In this document: in pieces, positions 52,793 to 63,577 of the stretch
Layout: each line of letters begins with the position of its first letter
Position numbering within the stretch: position 1 is the stretch's first letter
DNA from: Burkholderiales bacterium
GTDB lineage: Bacteria; Pseudomonadota; Gammaproteobacteria; Burkholderiales; SG8-41
Direction: 5' to 3'
NCBI GenBank assembly: GCA_019749945.1
Contig: JAIEPF010000003.1
Coordinates: 232,361 to 296,360 of the forward strand
Length of the DNA: 64,000 nucleotides
Position numbers and translations under genes: made by a program
Notes under the pieces: model-generated
Seen by the model: the letters and a program-made list of their open reading frames with translations, nothing else
The model's database searches: none
Told to the model about the DNA's origin: nothing

Positions 52793-53011
52793 CTATTTCG
52801 CCCGGAAAGTGATCCGCCCCTTGGTCAGATCATAGGGCGTCAATTCCACTGTCACCTTGTCCCCGGGCAGAATGCGGATGTAATGCATGCGCATTTTTCC
52901 CGAGATATGGCCCAGTACCACATGGCCATTCTCCAGCTTCACCCGAAACGTTGCATTGGGCAGGTTCTCAACAACCTCCCCCTGCATCTCTATGGTGTCT
53001 TCTTTAGCCAT
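52793..53011 (-). CDS. infA: Translation initiation factor IF-1
   Basis: 72 aa, one OB fold: [20 protein letters not shown], then [20 protein letters not shown], ending GRITFRAK. It occupies the A site of the 30S during initiation. Its ATG overlaps the secY stop by one base (TAATG), giving coupled translation. Confidence 0.99.
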   Translation of the reverse strand: MAKEDTIEMQGEVVENLPNATFRVKLENGHVVLGHISGKMRMHYIRILPGDKVTVELTPYDLTKGRITFRAK

Positions 53012-54330
53012 TACCGCGCCGGGAACACACCGCCTTTGAAGTTTGCCTTCTTCAACAGACTTTCATACTGATGCGACATCACGTAAGCCTGCACCTGAGC
53101 CATGAAATCCAGCGTTACCACCACAATGATCAGCAGGGAAGTGCCGCCAAAATAAAACGGCACACTCTTCCAGACGATCAGCAATTCCGGCACCAGACAG
53201 ACCAGCGTGACATACAGCGCTCCCGCCAGCGTCAGCCGCATCGTGACCTTTTCAACGTAACGTGCAGTCTGGTCGCCCGGACGTATTCCCGGAACGAACG
53301 CACCGCTTTTCTTCAGGTTCTCGGCCGTCTCTTTCGGGTTGAACACCAGCGCCGTATAAAAGAAGCAGAAAAATATGATCGCAGCAGCATAAAACAGCGT
53401 ATAAACCGGCTGCCCCGGATGCAGCACCGCAGCAACATTTTTCAGCCAGAGCATGCCCTCGTTTTCACCCAGCCAGCCGGCCACGGTGCCCGGAAACAGG
53501 ATGATGCTCGACGCAAAAATCGGCGGAATCACGCCCGACATGTTGAGCTTCAGCGGCAGGTGGGACGACTGCCCGCCGTAGACCTTCCGCCCAACCTGTC
53601 GTTTTGCGTAATTCACCAGGATCTTGCGCTGGCCCTTTTCGACAAAACACACAAACGCCGTTACCACGACCACCAGCGCGAAAATGAACAATACGAACGG
53701 GATCGAAAACGCCCCGGTCCGCGCCAGTTCCAGCGTGCCTCCGACAGCCTGCGGAAAACCTGCCGCGATGCCGGCGAAAATCAGCAGCGAAATGCCATTG
53801 CCGATGCCGCGCTCGGTAATCTGCTCGCCCAGCCACATCAGAAACATGGTGCCGCTCACCAGCGTAATCATTGCCGTCAGCCGGAACATCAGGCCGGGAT
53901 CAACCGCCACCTTCTGCTGCTCGAATGCAATCGCGATGGCCAGACCCTGCACAATCGCCAGCGCCGCGGTGCCATAGCGGGTGTACTGCGTAATCTTGCG
54001 CCGGCCCGATTCACCCTCTTTTTTCAGGGCTTCCAGGGTCGGGGACACCACGGTCATCAGCTGCATGATGATCGACGCTGAAATATACGGCATGATGCCG
54101 AGCGTAAAAATCGAGAAGCGCGACAGCGCGCCGCCCGAGAACATGTTGAACATGTCGAGGATGCCGCCGCGCTGCGAGCGGAACAGTTCGGCAAGCTGGG
54201 CCTGATCGATGCCGGGCACGGGAATGTACGACCCGATGCGGAACACGATCAGCGCGCCGACGAGGAACAGCAGGCGACGCTTCAGATCGCCAAACTTGTT
54301 CGAACCCGACAGTGCGGCACCAAGGGCCAA
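53011..54330 (-). CDS. secY: Preprotein translocase subunit SecY
   Basis: 439 aa with ten membrane helices, the protein-conducting channel. [20 protein letters not shown] starts the first helix; [20 protein letters not shown] and [20 protein letters not shown] lie near the end. The start is TTG 54330, with GGGAG eight bases upstream; no ATG is available nearby. It follows rplO by 3 bp. Confidence 0.98.
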   Translation of the reverse strand: MALGAALSGSNKFGDLKRRLLFLVGALIVFRIGSYIPVPGIDQAQLAELFRSQRGGILDMFNMFSGGALSRFSIFTLGIMPYISASIIMQLMTVVSPTLEALKKEGESGRRKITQYTRYGTAALAIVQGLAIAIAFEQQKVAVDPGLMFRLTAMITLVSGTMFLMWLGEQITERGIGNGISLLIFAGIAAGFPQAVGGTLELARTGAFSIPFVLFIFALVVVVTAFVCFVEKGQRKILVNYAKRQVGRKVYGGQSSHLPLKLNMSGVIPPIFASSIILFPGTVAGWLGENEGMLWLKNVAAVLHPGQPVYTLFYAAAIIFFCFFYTALVFNPKETAENLKKSGAFVPGIRPGDQTARYVEKVTMRLTLAGALYVTLVCLVPELLIVWKSVPFYFGGTSLLIIVVVTLDFMAQVQAYVMSHQYESLLKKANFKGGVFPAR

Positions 54331-54333
54331 GGC

Positions 54334-54792
54334 TTAGCTCCCGGCCTTTTCGGCAACAGCTTGTTCGACACTTCCGCCGGCCTTTTCGATTGCCGCTCGC
54401 GCGCCCTTGCTGGCCAGCACGCCCTTCAGTGCAATTTTGCGCTTCAATTCACCGGCCAGGATCACCTTGGCGCGAACTGCCAGCAGCGGAACCGCGCCGG
54501 CTTTTTTCAGCACCGCGAGGTCGATGGTATCGACCTTCAGTTTCTGCAAGGTATCGAGCCGCACTTCGGCCGTGTCGCCTGCCGACAGCGAATGAAAGCC
54601 GCGCTTCGGCAGGCGGCGGTGCAGCGGCATCTGGCCGCCCTCAAAGCCAACCTTGTGAAAGCCGCCAGCGCGAGCTTTCTGGCCCTTGTGGCCGCGACCG
54701 GCAGTTTTGCCCCAGCCACAACCGATGCCGCGACCAACGCGTTTCTTTTCGCGCTTGGCTCCGGCTGCCGGTTTGATCTTGTTCAGTTCCAT
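54334..54792 (-). CDS. rplO: 50S ribosomal protein L15
   Basis: 152 aa. [20 protein letters not shown], the Gly-rich [20 protein letters not shown], and [17 protein letters not shown] are diagnostic. A late-assembly protein of the 50S. The C-terminus is somewhat extended ([12 protein letters not shown]). It starts right at the rpmD stop. Confidence 0.99.
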   Translation of the reverse strand: MELNKIKPAAGAKREKKRVGRGIGCGWGKTAGRGHKGQKARAGGFHKVGFEGGQMPLHRRLPKRGFHSLSAGDTAEVRLDTLQKLKVDTIDLAVLKKAGAVPLLAVRAKVILAGELKRKIALKGVLASKGARAAIEKAGGSVEQAVAEKAGS

Positions 54793-54993
54793 TTAACCCT
54801 CGCAGCGAACGAGATAAGACACTTTGTTGATCATTCCGCGGATCGCCGGGCTGTCAGCCAGTTCGACCGTGTGGTTGATACGCCGAAGTCCGAGCCCGCG
54901 CACCGATGCCCGGTGTTCGGGCCGGGTGCCGATCAGGCTGCGCACCTGGGTAACCTTGATAGTTTTTCCTGCTTTGGCTTGTGCTTTGGCCAT
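54793..54993 (-). CDS. rpmD: 50S ribosomal protein L30
   Basis: 66 aa. [20 protein letters not shown], then [20 protein letters not shown] and [12 protein letters not shown]. The single-domain bacterial form, with about five extra residues at the N-terminus. It lies between rpsE and rplO with gaps of a few bases. Confidence 0.98.
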   Translation of the reverse strand: MAKAQAKAGKTIKVTQVRSLIGTRPEHRASVRGLGLRRINHTVELADSPAIRGMINKVSYLVRCEG

Positions 54994-54996
54994 GGC

Positions 54997-55521
54997 TTAT
55001 CCCTGGATTTCCTCGATGGACTTGCCGCGCTTGGCAGCAACTTCTGCGGGAGTATTCATCGCGGTCAGGCCGTTGATGGTTGCACGCACAATGTTGTAGG
55101 GGTTGGTTGATCCGATGCACTTGGCCAGGATGTTGGCAACGCCCATCACCTCCAGCACCGCGCGCACCGGGCCACCGGCAATGATCCCCGTGCCTTCCGA
55201 GGCCGGCTGCATGTAAACCCTGGAAGCGCCATGGCGCCCCATCACGGCATGCTGCAGTGTGCCGTTTTTCAGCTGCACTTTGACCATTTTGTGACGCGCT
55301 TCTTCCATCGCTTTTTGCACGGCGACCGGAACCTCGCGCGCCTTGCCCTTGCCCATGCCGATGCTGCCGTCGCCATCACCAACCACCGTCAGCGCCGCAA
55401 AACCCATCACGCGGCCGCCTTTGACAACCTTGGTGACGCGGTTGATGGCCACCATCTTTTCGCGCAGACCGTCGCCACGGTCTTCACCGGTTTGCATCTT
55501 TCCTGCCTGCATTTTCGCCAT
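54997..55521 (-). CDS. rpsE: 30S ribosomal protein S5
   Basis: 174 aa. The dsRNA-binding-like N-domain has [20 protein letters not shown], in which the VKGGR loop is the spectinomycin-resistance site. The C-terminal domain has [19 protein letters not shown] and [13 protein letters not shown]. It monitors decoding accuracy with S4. Confidence 0.99.
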   Translation of the reverse strand: MAKMQAGKMQTGEDRGDGLREKMVAINRVTKVVKGGRVMGFAALTVVGDGDGSIGMGKGKAREVPVAVQKAMEEARHKMVKVQLKNGTLQHAVMGRHGASRVYMQPASEGTGIIAGGPVRAVLEVMGVANILAKCIGSTNPYNIVRATINGLTAMNTPAEVAAKRGKSIEEIQG

Positions 55522-55532
55522 GACCCGCTCCG

Positions 55533-55889
55533 TCAGAACTTGAGTCCGGCTTCACGCGCGGCTTCCGCCAGCGCCTTTACCCGACCATGATATTTATAAC
55601 CGGAGCGGTCGAATGCAACCTTCTCCACGCCGGCCTGTTTTGCCCGTTCAGCGATACGCTTGCCGATCGCCGCAGCAGCAGCCGAACTCCCGCCCTTGGG
55701 CACGACGGCACGCATTTCCTTTTCGGAAGAGGATGCGCTGGCCAGAACTCTGGTGCCGCTGGCATCAAAGACCTGGGCATATATGTGACCGTTGGAGCGG
55801 TACACGGTAAGCCGCACCGCCTTGAGTTCGGCAATTTTTGCCCGCGTGCTGCGTGCACGCCGGAGACGCTCTGTTTTTTTGTCAAACAT
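55533..55889 (-). CDS. rplR: 50S ribosomal protein L18
   Basis: 118 aa. [37 protein letters not shown], and [20 protein letters not shown]. It binds 5S rRNA together with L5 and L25. Standard length. Confidence 0.99.
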   Translation of the reverse strand: MFDKKTERLRRARSTRAKIAELKAVRLTVYRSNGHIYAQVFDASGTRVLASASSSEKEMRAVVPKGGSSAAAAAIGKRIAERAKQAGVEKVAFDRSGYKYHGRVKALAEAAREAGLKF

Positions 55890-55900
55890 GATCTGTCCGC

Positions 55901-56434
55901 CTACTTCTTCTTCGTTTCCTTGAGCACAATGCGCTCATCGGCATAACGCACACCCTTGCCCTTGTAAGGCTCTGGCGGCCGGTAATTTCGAACGTCAGCA
56001 GCGACCTGGCCAACCTGTTGCTTGTCTGCACCCCTGATGACGATTTCGGTCTGGGTCGGGGTTTCCGCCTTCACGCCCTGCGGCAGCTGGTGGACGACCG
56101 GATGCGAAAAACCCAGGGTCAGATTGAGCTTGTCGCCCTGCGCCTGCGCACGGTAACCCACGCCGACCAGGGTCAGCTTGCGCTCGAAACCCTTGCTGAC
56201 ACCATGAACCATGTTGGCGATCAGTGCGCGCGTCGTGCCACTGATGGCATTGGCCTGGCGCGAATTGTCGTTGACCTTGATTTCAAGGCGATTCTCGATC
56301 TTCTCCACTTTCACGTTGGGCGTCAGTTGCTGCGCCAGCGTGCCAAGGGGGCCTTTAACCGAAATCCGGTCAGCGGCGATCGTCACTTCCACTTTTTCCG
56401 GCAGTGCAACCGGGCTATTTCCGACTCTGGACAT
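55901..56434 (-). CDS. rplF: 50S ribosomal protein L6
   Basis: 177 aa, two related alpha/beta domains. [20 protein letters not shown] at the start; [34 protein letters not shown] near the end. It supports the GTPase-associated side of the 50S near the sarcin-ricin loop. Confidence 0.99.
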   Translation of the reverse strand: MSRVGNSPVALPEKVEVTIAADRISVKGPLGTLAQQLTPNVKVEKIENRLEIKVNDNSRQANAISGTTRALIANMVHGVSKGFERKLTLVGVGYRAQAQGDKLNLTLGFSHPVVHQLPQGVKAETPTQTEIVIRGADKQQVGQVAADVRNYRPPEPYKGKGVRYADERIVLKETKKK

Positions 56435-56447
56435 GGCTCTTTCTCCG

Positions 56448-56843
56448 TTACGCCACGATGCAGAGAACTTCCCCGCCGATGCCCATGCCCCGCGCCTTGC
56501 GGTCAGTCATCACACCCTTGGAGGTGGAGACGATGGCAACGCCGAGGCCGTTCATCACGCGTGGAATGTCACGGCTGGGTTTGTAGATGCGCAGGCCGGG
56601 ACGGCTCACGCGTTCGATTTTTTCGATCACCGGGGAGCCGGCGTAATACTTGAGGCTGACCTCAAGCTCCGGCTTGGACGATTCGCCGCGTACCGCAAAA
56701 TCGTCGATGTAACCCTCGTCCTTCAGCACCTTGGCAATCGCCACCTTGAGCTTGCTCGAAGGCATCGACACCGACTCCTTTTCCGCCTGCTGTGCATTGC
56801 GGATACGGGTCAGCATGTCGGAAACTGGATCATTCATGCTCAT
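56448..56843 (-). CDS. rpsH: 30S ribosomal protein S8
   Basis: 131 aa. [20 protein letters not shown] at the start and [20 protein letters not shown] with [19 protein letters not shown] at the end. A primary 16S rRNA binder. In E. coli it represses the spc operon by binding mRNA near rplE; I did not find an obvious copy of that site here. Confidence 0.99.
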   Translation of the reverse strand: MSMNDPVSDMLTRIRNAQQAEKESVSMPSSKLKVAIAKVLKDEGYIDDFAVRGESSKPELEVSLKYYAGSPVIEKIERVSRPGLRIYKPSRDIPRVMNGLGVAIVSTSKGVMTDRKARGMGIGGEVLCIVA

Positions 56844-56866
56844 GCAAAATTCTCCTGCAGCCTGTC

Positions 56867-57172
56867 TTACCAGCTAGCCTTGATTACGCCCGGGATTTCA
56901 CCACGCATTGCAATCTCACGCAGTTTTCCCCGAGCCAGCCCAAACTTGCGATATACGCCACGCGGGCGACCGGTCAGTGCGCAACGATTGCGCAGCCGCA
57001 CGGGACTCGCGTTCCGCGGCAATTTCTGCAGCTTCAGGCGCGCCTCATAACGATCTTCCGGAGCCAGTTTCTGATCGTCGATGAGCGCCTGCAGCTCCGC
57101 CCGCTTGGCCGCAAATTTCTTTACGGTTTTGCGGCGTTTCTGGTCGCGGTTTATCACTGAAAGCTTGGACAT
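56867..57172 (-). CDS. rpsN: 30S ribosomal protein S14
   Basis: 101 aa, the long zinc-free form (only one Cys, no CxxC). [20 protein letters not shown] at the start and [20 protein letters not shown] near the end. It lies in the 30S head. Confidence 0.99.
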   Translation of the reverse strand: MSKLSVINRDQKRRKTVKKFAAKRAELQALIDDQKLAPEDRYEARLKLQKLPRNASPVRLRNRCALTGRPRGVYRKFGLARGKLREIAMRGEIPGVIKASW

Positions 57173-57182
57173 ACGGTTTTCC

Positions 57183-57866
57183 TCAGTTCCTGAAAGGAAA
57201 TTTGAAAGCAGAAAGCAATGCCCGGGCTTCTTCGTCGGACTTCGCTGTCGTTGTAATGGTGATGTTCATCCCGCGCAGGGCATCGATCTTGTCGTACTCG
57301 ATCTCAGGGAAAATGATCTGTTCCTTGATGCCCATGTTGTAGTTGCCACGACCGTCAAAACTGCGCCCGGAGATACCGCGAAAATCGCGGATCCGCGGCA
57401 TTGCAATGTTGACCAGACGGTCCAGGAATTCGTACATCCGGGCTCCGCGCAGGGTCACTTTGCAACCCACCGGGTAACCTTCACGAATCTTGAAGTTGGC
57501 AATGGCCTTGCGCGACTTGGTGACGAGGGGTTTCTGGCCCGCGATCTTGGTCATGTCGCCGACGGCGTTGTCCATGATTTTCTTGTCGGCAACCGCCTCG
57601 CTCACACCCATGTTGAGGACGATTTTTTCGATTCGCGGCACCTGCATCGGGCTCTTGTAAGCAAACTTCTTGGTCAATTCCTTGGCGACCGTGTCCTTGT
57701 AATACAGGCTCAACCTGGCCGGGGCACTCGGACGCGCCGGCTTGCCCTGCTTGGGGGCAGCAACCGCAGCAGCCTTGGGCTCTTTGGCCGCCTTTTTGGC
57801 CGGTGCGGGAGCAGCCTTGGCATCCTTCGCCGGCTTTGCTTTTTTGGTGTCTTTGTCAGTGCTCAT
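57183..57866 (-). CDS. rplE: 50S ribosomal protein L5 with N-terminal extension
   Basis: 227 aa against about 179 in E. coli. The L5 core starts at residue 50 ([19 protein letters not shown]) and is complete ([58 protein letters not shown]). The first 48 residues are Lys/Ala/Pro-rich low-complexity sequence, probably disordered. ATG 57866 overlaps the rplX stop by 4 bp, and no ATG, GTG or TTG start occurs in the rest of the extension, so the extension is very likely translated. L5 binds 5S rRNA and forms bridge B1b. Confidence 0.97.
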   Translation of the reverse strand: MSTDKDTKKAKPAKDAKAAPAPAKKAAKEPKAAAVAAPKQGKPARPSAPARLSLYYKDTVAKELTKKFAYKSPMQVPRIEKIVLNMGVSEAVADKKIMDNAVGDMTKIAGQKPLVTKSRKAIANFKIREGYPVGCKVTLRGARMYEFLDRLVNIAMPRIRDFRGISGRSFDGRGNYNMGIKEQIIFPEIEYDKIDALRGMNITITTTAKSDEEARALLSAFKFPFRN

Positions 57867-58180
57867 ACATCAACCACTTCGCCATTGGACTTGAAATACC
57901 GAACACGACGTCCGTCTTCCAGTTGCCTGATGCCGATGCGGTCGGCTTTCTTGGTCACCGGATTGAACAAGGCCACGTTCGACACGTGAATGGGCATTTC
58001 CTTGTCGATGATTCCGCCGGTCTCACCTTTGGCTGGATTCGGCCGCTGGTGTTTCTTGACGCGGTTGATGCCTTCGACGAGCAAATGAGACTCGTCAACA
58101 ATCCGCAATACCGTGCCCCGCTTGCTGCGGTCACGGCCGGTAACGACGACCACGTCATCGCCTTTCTTGATCTTGCGCAT
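57863..58180 (-). CDS. rplX: 50S ribosomal protein L24
   Basis: 105 aa from ATG 58180 ([20 protein letters not shown]). Codons upstream in the open frame to 58225 overlap rplN and are not used. The KOW motif is [16 protein letters not shown]. An assembly initiator of the 50S at the tunnel exit. Its stop overlaps the rplE start. Confidence 0.98.
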   Translation of the reverse strand: MRKIKKGDDVVVVTGRDRSKRGTVLRIVDESHLLVEGINRVKKHQRPNPAKGETGGIIDKEMPIHVSNVALFNPVTKKADRIGIRQLEDGRRVRYFKSNGEVVDV

Positions 58181-58196
58181 ATGCGTATCCGTCCTC

Positions 58197-58565
58197 TTAC
58201 AACACTTCAGGAGCCAGGGACACAATCTTCATGAAGCGCTCCGTCCGCAGTTCGCGGGTCACCGGTCCAAAAATCCGGGTGCCGATCGGCTCCAGCTTCT
58301 GGTTCAGCAACACTGCTGCGTTACCGTCGAACTTCAGCAACGATCCGTCGTTGCGGCGCACACCTTTGGCGGTGCGCACAACCACGGCGTTGTAGACCTC
58401 GCCTTTTTTCACGCGACCACGGGGCGCAGCATCCTTGATGCTGACCTTGATCACGTCGCCGATACCGGCATAACGACGCTTTGAGCCGCCCAGCACCTTG
58501 ATGCACATGACTGCGCGCGCACCGGTGTTGTCAGCAACGTCCAGTATGGATTGCATCTGAATCAT
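58197..58565 (-). CDS. rplN: 50S ribosomal protein L14
   Basis: 122 aa. [20 protein letters not shown] at the start (most homologues have Arg or another residue where Ile7 stands). [20 protein letters not shown] and the terminal [12 protein letters not shown] follow. It lies at intersubunit bridge B8 and is the target of the silencing factor RsfS. First gene of the spc operon, with its own promoter and a leader of about 110 nt. Confidence 0.99.
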   Translation of the reverse strand: MIQMQSILDVADNTGARAVMCIKVLGGSKRRYAGIGDVIKVSIKDAAPRGRVKKGEVYNAVVVRTAKGVRRNDGSLLKFDGNAAVLLNQKLEPIGTRIFGPVTRELRTERFMKIVSLAPEVL

Positions 58566-58680
58566 GATTTTTCCTGCTTATTTTCCCCAACTTGGCCACC
58601 CTTGCAGCATGGAAGGCCAGTCTTGGAGCCCGTTCGGGCAGTAACCGCCAACCGGAGTCGGCGGAAAAATACAGCCAAAA

Positions 58681-58709
58681 ATTATAGCGCGTGAGCACCC
58701 CTCACGCAA
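58681..58709 (-). promoter_or_regulatory. Sigma70 promoter of the spc operon (rplN)
   Basis: On the minus strand TTGCGT (58704-58709), a 17-nt spacer, and TATAAT (58681-58686). Transcription would start near 58674. The roughly 110-nt leader can form two GC-rich hairpins (CCGCC...GGCGG and GCCCGAACGGGC). The position matches the classical S10/spc operon boundary. Confidence 0.8.
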
Positions 58710-58716
58710 GCATTAT

Positions 58717-58983
58717 TTAGACGCTGCGCGACTTTTCGATGAGTTTGATCACCCGCCAGGCCTTGGTTTTGGCCAGAGGACGGCACTCCTCGATCAAAAC
58801 GGTATCACCTTCCTTGTACTCGTCGTTGGCATCGTGTGCATGGTATTTCTTGGAACGGGTCACGATTTTGCCCAGCAGAGGGTGCTTGACCCGTCGCTCG
58901 ACCAGAACCGTAACCGTCTTGTTCATTTTGTCGCTGACCACCTTGCCCGTCAGCGTCCGCTTGTTTGCTTCAGTCATAGTCAA
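58717..58983 (-). CDS. rpsQ: 30S ribosomal protein S17
   Basis: 88 aa. [40 protein letters not shown] and [17 protein letters not shown]. An OB-fold protein that binds 16S rRNA early in assembly. Last gene of the S10 operon; 151 bp without a gene separate it from rplN. Confidence 0.99.
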   Translation of the reverse strand: MTMTEANKRTLTGKVVSDKMNKTVTVLVERRVKHPLLGKIVTRSKKYHAHDANDEYKEGDTVLIEECRPLAKTKAWRVIKLIEKSRSV

Positions 58984-58992
58984 CCCTGCCCG

Positions 58993-59178
58993 TTATGCCT
59001 TGGTTCCCAGCACCGTGCGCACACGCGCGATATCGCGCCGCACTTTACGCAGCTGGCTGGTGTTCGATAACTGCTGTGTTGCCTTCTGCATGCGCAGGGA
59101 AAACTGCGCCTTGAGCAGGGACTCGAGTTCCGTGCGCAATTCTTCAGGCCCTTTTGCCTTCAGTTCGCTTGCTTTCAT
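58993..59178 (-). CDS. rpmC: 50S ribosomal protein L29
   Basis: 61 aa, two helices. [20 protein letters not shown] and [20 protein letters not shown], then [10 protein letters not shown]. It lies at the exit tunnel near L23. Gaps to its neighbours are 3 and 9 bp. Confidence 0.99.
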   Translation of the reverse strand: MKASELKAKGPEELRTELESLLKAQFSLRMQKATQQLSNTSQLRKVRRDIARVRTVLGTKA

Positions 59179-59181
59179 GTC

Positions 59182-59598
59182 CTATCCCCCCACCAGACGG
59201 TGAACAAAGGTCGTCGCAATCGGCAGCTTCGCCGCTGCGAGGCGGAAAGCTTCCTTGGCAATGACTTCATTCACACCGTCCATTTCATACAAAACCTTGC
59301 CCGGCTGAATCTCGGCAACCCAGTATTCGGGGTTACCCTTGCCGTTGCCCATGCGAACCTCGGCCGGTTTCCGCGAAATCGGCTTGTCCGGGAAGATCCG
59401 GATCCAGATCCGGCCCCCGCGTTTGATGTGCCGTGTCATCGCGCGCCGTGCAGCCTCAATCTGGCGCGCTGTAAGGCGACCACGACCGATGGCCTTAAGG
59501 CCATACTCGCCGAAGCTCACCTTGTTCCCGCGGGTCGCAACGCCGGTGTTACGGCCCTTTTGCTCCTTGCGGTATTTACGCCTGGCTGGTTGCAGCAC
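59182..59598 (-). CDS. rplP: 50S ribosomal protein L16
   Basis: 138 aa from GTG 59598 (first residues [20 protein letters not shown]), with AGGAG seven bases upstream. The open frame extends further into rpsC, but the conserved start is here. [20 protein letters not shown] and [20 protein letters not shown] follow. It positions the A-site tRNA. It overlaps the end of rpsC by 23 bp. Confidence 0.98.
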   Translation of the reverse strand: MLQPARRKYRKEQKGRNTGVATRGNKVSFGEYGLKAIGRGRLTARQIEAARRAMTRHIKRGGRIWIRIFPDKPISRKPAEVRMGNGKGNPEYWVAEIQPGKVLYEMDGVNEVIAKEAFRLAAAKLPIATTFVHRLVGG

Positions 59599-60334
59599 GT
59601 TTTGCTCCTGTCTTCGCTGTTGTCGTCCGACGCGGCTTGCGGGCCGGCGCGGGGGCGGGCTCCTCTGCCGGTGCCGCCGCCGGGGCAAGCCCCGGATGCT
59701 CGTTCTTGCCGATTACTTCACCCTTGAACACCCAGACCTTGACACCGATGATGCCGTAGCTGGTTTTGGCTTCAGAGAAACCGTAATCAATATCGGCGCG
59801 CAGGGTATGCAGCGGCACACGGCCTTCGCGATACCACTCGGTACGTGCAATTTCAATGCCATTAAGACGCCCCGCGCTCATGATCTTGATGCCCTGGGCA
59901 CCGAGACGCATCGCATTGGTAATGGCCCGCTTCATCGCGCGGCGGAACATGATCCGCTTTTGCAACTGCTGGACAATGGAGTCGGCAATCAGCTGCGCGT
60001 CGAGTTCAGGCTTGCGCACTTCCTCGATGTTGACGTGCACCGGGACGCCGAGCATCTTCTGCAGGTCGGCCTTCAGGCGCTCGATGTCTTCACCTTTCTT
60101 GCCGATCACCATGCCCGGACGGGCGCTGAATACAGTGATGCGCGCGTTTTTTGCCGGACGCTCGATAACCACACGCGAAACAGCAGCCTGCGAAAGACGC
60201 TCCTTCAGATATTCGCGAACCTTGATGTCCTCGAGCAGCATACTCGCGAAATTCTTGTTGTTTGCATACCAGCGCGAAGACCAGTTGCGGTTGAATGCGA
60301 GACGGAACCCGATCGGATGAATTTTTTGGCCCAT
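59576..60334 (-). CDS. rpsC: 30S ribosomal protein S3
   Basis: 252 aa from ATG 60334 ([20 protein letters not shown]); codons up to 60376 belong to the rplV overlap. The KH domain has the GxxG loop in [20 protein letters not shown]. The C-terminal domain has [20 protein letters not shown]. An Ala/Pro/Lys-rich tail of about 40 residues follows (from [20 protein letters not shown]), as in other betaproteobacteria. It is part of the mRNA-entry helicase. Confidence 0.98.
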   Translation of the reverse strand: MGQKIHPIGFRLAFNRNWSSRWYANNKNFASMLLEDIKVREYLKERLSQAAVSRVVIERPAKNARITVFSARPGMVIGKKGEDIERLKADLQKMLGVPVHVNIEEVRKPELDAQLIADSIVQQLQKRIMFRRAMKRAITNAMRLGAQGIKIMSAGRLNGIEIARTEWYREGRVPLHTLRADIDYGFSEAKTSYGIIGVKVWVFKGEVIGKNEHPGLAPAAAPAEEPAPAPARKPRRTTTAKTGAKRAATSQA

Positions 60335-60336
60335 AT

Positions 60337-60675
60337 CTACTTCCTTCCGTCGCCGACGGTGACATAAACATGGCACGTCGGCTTCATGATGCGCACGCCC
60401 CGGCCTTTGGCCGCCGATGAAAAACGCTTCATCACCGGGCCTTTTTCCACATAAATGCTGGTGATCTTGAGTTCGTCAATGTCTGCGCCGTCGTTGTGTT
60501 CGGCATTGGCGATCGCCGACTCAAGAACCTTGCGGATGATCACCGCGCCCTTTTTGGGCGAAAAACTCAGAATGTTCAGCGCATGTTCCACGGTCTTGCC
60601 GCGGATCAGATCCGCAACCAGGCGTCCCTTTTGCGCCGACAACCTGACGCCCTGCAGTTTGGCTTTGGTATTCAT
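60337..60675 (-). CDS. rplV: 50S ribosomal protein L22
   Basis: 112 aa. [20 protein letters not shown] at the start, [20 protein letters not shown], then the tunnel-lining hairpin around [20 protein letters not shown]. Mutations in that hairpin give macrolide resistance in other species; the sequence looks normal here. Confidence 0.99.
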   Translation of the reverse strand: MNTKAKLQGVRLSAQKGRLVADLIRGKTVEHALNILSFSPKKGAVIIRKVLESAIANAEHNDGADIDELKITSIYVEKGPVMKRFSSAAKGRGVRIMKPTCHVYVTVGDGRK

Positions 60676-60686
60676 TTCGGTTTACC

Positions 60687-61001
60687 TTACTTGGCCGCAG
60701 GAGTCGGGGCGGCTTTCTTGTCGGCCGGCGATGATGCGCCACCGGCTTTCGAGTGCCCCTTGAAAACCCGCGTATGCGCGAACTCGCCCAGCTTGTGCCC
60801 GACCATGTTTTCCGTCACATAGACCGGGACATGCTGCTTGCCGTTATGCACCGCAATTGTCAGCCCGACGAAGTCCGGCAATATTGTTGAACGCCGTGAC
60901 CAGGTCTTGATCGGCCGCTTGTCCGAACCAGCACGTGCCGTTTCCACCTTTTGCATCAGGTGATGGTCGACAAACGGGCCTTTTTTAATGGAACGTGACA
61001 T
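60687..61001 (-). CDS. rpsS: 30S ribosomal protein S19
   Basis: 104 aa. [40 protein letters not shown] and [17 protein letters not shown] are conserved. The C-terminus is about 12-14 residues longer than E. coli S19, ending in an Ala/Lys/Pro-rich tail ([15 protein letters not shown]). It lies in the 30S head next to S13. Confidence 0.99.
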   Translation of the reverse strand: MSRSIKKGPFVDHHLMQKVETARAGSDKRPIKTWSRRSTILPDFVGLTIAVHNGKQHVPVYVTENMVGHKLGEFAHTRVFKGHSKAGGASSPADKKAAPTPAAK

Positions 61002-61010
61002 CTCTACCCC

Positions 61011-61844
61011 TTACGCCGTTGCTTTCGCGTTGCGGCGACGAATGATCATCCCGCTCGTGCGTTTGTTCTTGCGCGTCTTGTAACCTTTGCACATGACGCC
61101 CCATGGACTCACCGGTGCCTGAGCAGCCGCAGTCCGGCCTTCGCCGCCGCCGTGCGGATGGTCGATCGGATTCATCGCCACGCCGCGCACCGTCGGACGA
61201 ATGCCGCGCCAGCGGACACGACCAGCCTTGCCGATGGATTCCAGCGAATGCTCTTCATTACCCACTTCACCAATGGTGGCGCGGCAGTTGACGTGAACTT
61301 TGCGAATCTCGCCGGAGCGCAACCGCAGCTGGGCATATTCGCCTTCGCGCGCCAGCAATTGGGCGGAGGTACCGGCAGCACGCGCAAGTTGCGCGCCCTT
61401 GCCAGGCAACATTTCCACGCAGCAAACCGTGCTGCCGACAGGGATGTTCCTGAGCGGCAGCGCATTGCCCGATTTGATCGGCGCTTCAGCGCCGGAAACC
61501 AGCTGCATGCCGGCGATTACGCCGCGGGTGGCGATGACATAACGCCGCTCACCATCGGCATAACACAGGAGCGCAAGATGGGCGCTGCGGTTCGGATCAT
61601 ATTCAATCCGTTCCACTTTGGCTGGAATGCCGTCTTTGTCGCGCTTGAAGTCGACCGCTCGGTAGTGTTGTTTGTGTCCGCCGCCCTTGTGCCGCATGGT
61701 AATGCGGCCGTGCGCGTTGCGTCCGGATTTCTTGGGTTGCCGCTCAACCAGATTGGCAACCGGTTTGCCCTTGTGCAGGCCCGGGGTGACCACCTTGACC
61801 AGACCGCGACGGCCCGGAGAAGTCGGTTTGACTTTGATCAGCAT
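61011..61844 (-). CDS. rplB: 50S ribosomal protein L2
   Basis: 277 aa from ATG 61844 ([20 protein letters not shown]). Its ATG overlaps the rplW stop (TAATG), and GGGGGTG is the ribosome binding site. [20 protein letters not shown] and the C-terminal [15 protein letters not shown], with the conserved histidine near the peptidyl-transferase centre, are present. Confidence 0.99.
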   Translation of the reverse strand: MLIKVKPTSPGRRGLVKVVTPGLHKGKPVANLVERQPKKSGRNAHGRITMRHKGGGHKQHYRAVDFKRDKDGIPAKVERIEYDPNRSAHLALLCYADGERRYVIATRGVIAGMQLVSGAEAPIKSGNALPLRNIPVGSTVCCVEMLPGKGAQLARAAGTSAQLLAREGEYAQLRLRSGEIRKVHVNCRATIGEVGNEEHSLESIGKAGRVRWRGIRPTVRGVAMNPIDHPHGGGEGRTAAAQAPVSPWGVMCKGYKTRKNKRTSGMIIRRRNAKATA

Positions 61845-62170
61845 TATTTCACCCCCCCTTCTGCAAAGGTGATTTCCTGGCCCGCCTTGAGACAGACGTA
61901 GGCTTTTTTCCATGAGCTGCGACGGCCGGTAAACTTGCCAAAGCGCTTTTCCTTGCCGCGAACGTTGACAATGCGGACGTTCTGCACTTCGAGTTTTTCG
62001 TCCTTCTTGCTCAGCATCGTTTCAACTGCAGCCTTTATTTCCGGTTTGGTTGCGTCACGCACCACCCGGAAAACGACCTGGTTGTGCTTCTCACCGACGA
62101 AGGTACTCTTCTCCGATATCACCGGGGCGAGCAGTATCTGCGCCAGACGTTCCGTATTGAATGCGCTCAT
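61844..62170 (-). CDS. rplW: 50S ribosomal protein L23
   Basis: 108 aa. [40 protein letters not shown] and [19 protein letters not shown]. It forms the docking site for trigger factor and SRP at the exit tunnel. Overlaps rplD by 4 bp and rplB by 1 bp. Confidence 0.99.
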   Translation of the reverse strand: MSAFNTERLAQILLAPVISEKSTFVGEKHNQVVFRVVRDATKPEIKAAVETMLSKKDEKLEVQNVRIVNVRGKEKRFGKFTGRRSSWKKAYVCLKAGQEITFAEGGVK

Positions 62171-62787
62171 GCCAGCAGCTCCTCTATCTTGCTTACAGCG
62201 CCTTTGGTCATCAGCACCTTGCCGTGACGGATCAGGCTGACGGGATCAGCATGGCTGACATCCACAATCATGACGTGGGGCAGATTGCGCGATGACAGTT
62301 GCAGGTTCTCGTCAAGATTGTCGGTAATGATCAGCACGTCATCCATGCCCATGCCCTGCAGTTTCTGGGCAAGCAGCTTAGTTTTCGGCGCACCGATGGT
62401 AAACGTATCGACCACGACCAGCCGCTCTTCACGGGCGAGCTGCGACAGGATCGACAGCATCCCGGCGCGGTACATCTTGCGATTGAGCTTGTGCGAGTAG
62501 TTTTCGTCCGGCGAATTCGGAAAAATCCGGCCGCCGCCACGCCACAGCGGACTGGAGGTCATGCCGGCGCGTGCACGACCGGTACCCTTTTGCCGCCACG
62601 GTTTCTTGGTTGAGTGTTTTACAGTGCCGCGATCCTTCTGCGCCCGGGTAGCCAGCCGTGCATTGGCCATGTACGCCGTCACTACCTGATGTATCAGCGC
62701 TTCGTTGTATTCACGACCGAACGCGGCATCCGATGCCGCCAGCTTGGCGGTGGGTTTGCCCTGCTCATTGATTACGTTGAGTTCCAT
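62167..62787 (-). CDS. rplD: 50S ribosomal protein L4
   Basis: 206 aa. [40 protein letters not shown] (the tunnel loop) and [20 protein letters not shown]. In E. coli L4 also represses its own operon through the S10 leader; here rpsJ directly follows tuf, so that leader position is absent. Confidence 0.99.
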   Translation of the reverse strand: MELNVINEQGKPTAKLAASDAAFGREYNEALIHQVVTAYMANARLATRAQKDRGTVKHSTKKPWRQKGTGRARAGMTSSPLWRGGGRIFPNSPDENYSHKLNRKMYRAGMLSILSQLAREERLVVVDTFTIGAPKTKLLAQKLQGMGMDDVLIITDNLDENLQLSSRNLPHVMIVDVSHADPVSLIRHGKVLMTKGAVSKIEELLA

Positions 62788-62795
62788 GCGTGCCT

Positions 62796-63482
62796 CTACT
62801 TCGCCGGGGCGGCTTTGCCGCCCTGTTTGACCGCTGGCGGACGCCGCGCGCGAATCGCCGGGCGCACCATGACATCACCGCCGCGCGATCCGGGAACTGC
62901 GCCCCTGATCAACAACAGGTTGCGCTCTGCGTCGATGCGCACGATCTCCAGCGACTGCTGTGTCCGCCGCACTGCGCCCATGTGTCCCGGCATTCTCTTG
63001 CCGGGAAAAACCCGGCCGGGATCCTGCGCCATGCCGATCGAGCCTGGTTTGTTGTGGGAAACCGAGTTACCGTGGCTGGCACGGTTCGATGAGAAATGGT
63101 GGCGCTTGATGACGCCGGCAAAACCCTTACCCTGTGACACGCCGGTCACATCGACATACTGGCCAACCTCGAAAATGGTTGCAGCCACAGTAGTGCCGAC
63201 TTTCATCTCGGCCAGTTTTTCCGGAGCGACGGGAAATTCCCGCATCACGCGGCCACCCTCGACACCCGCTTTGGCGAAGTGTCCGGCAGCAGGTTTGATG
63301 ACACGCGACGCACGACGTTTGCCAAACGCCAGCTGCACGGCGGCATAACCGTCGATTTCCGGGGTTTTAATTTGCGAGACGCGGTTGTTAGACACATCGA
63401 CGACCGTCACCGGTATGGTGTCACCGTCGTCGGTGAATATCCGCGTCATGCCGACTTTGCGGCCGACCAGTCCTAAACTCAT
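62796..63482 (-). CDS. rplC: 50S ribosomal protein L3
   Basis: 228 aa. [20 protein letters not shown] at the start, then [20 protein letters not shown] and [20 protein letters not shown], the loop reaching the peptidyl-transferase centre. Between rpsJ and rplC lie 95 bp, long for this cluster. They contain a small hairpin (GCCG...CGGC) followed by T residues, possibly an attenuator. Confidence 0.98.
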   Translation of the reverse strand: MSLGLVGRKVGMTRIFTDDGDTIPVTVVDVSNNRVSQIKTPEIDGYAAVQLAFGKRRASRVIKPAAGHFAKAGVEGGRVMREFPVAPEKLAEMKVGTTVAATIFEVGQYVDVTGVSQGKGFAGVIKRHHFSSNRASHGNSVSHNKPGSIGMAQDPGRVFPGKRMPGHMGAVRRTQQSLEIVRIDAERNLLLIRGAVPGSRGGDVMVRPAIRARRPPAVKQGGKAAPAK

Positions 63483-63577
63483 GTTTATGTACCTTTTTTA
63501 AAAAGGCGCCGACTTCAATTGGCCGGCACTTCTATTTGCAAAACCAGGCACTCAAGCGCCCGTTCGGACACTACTTC

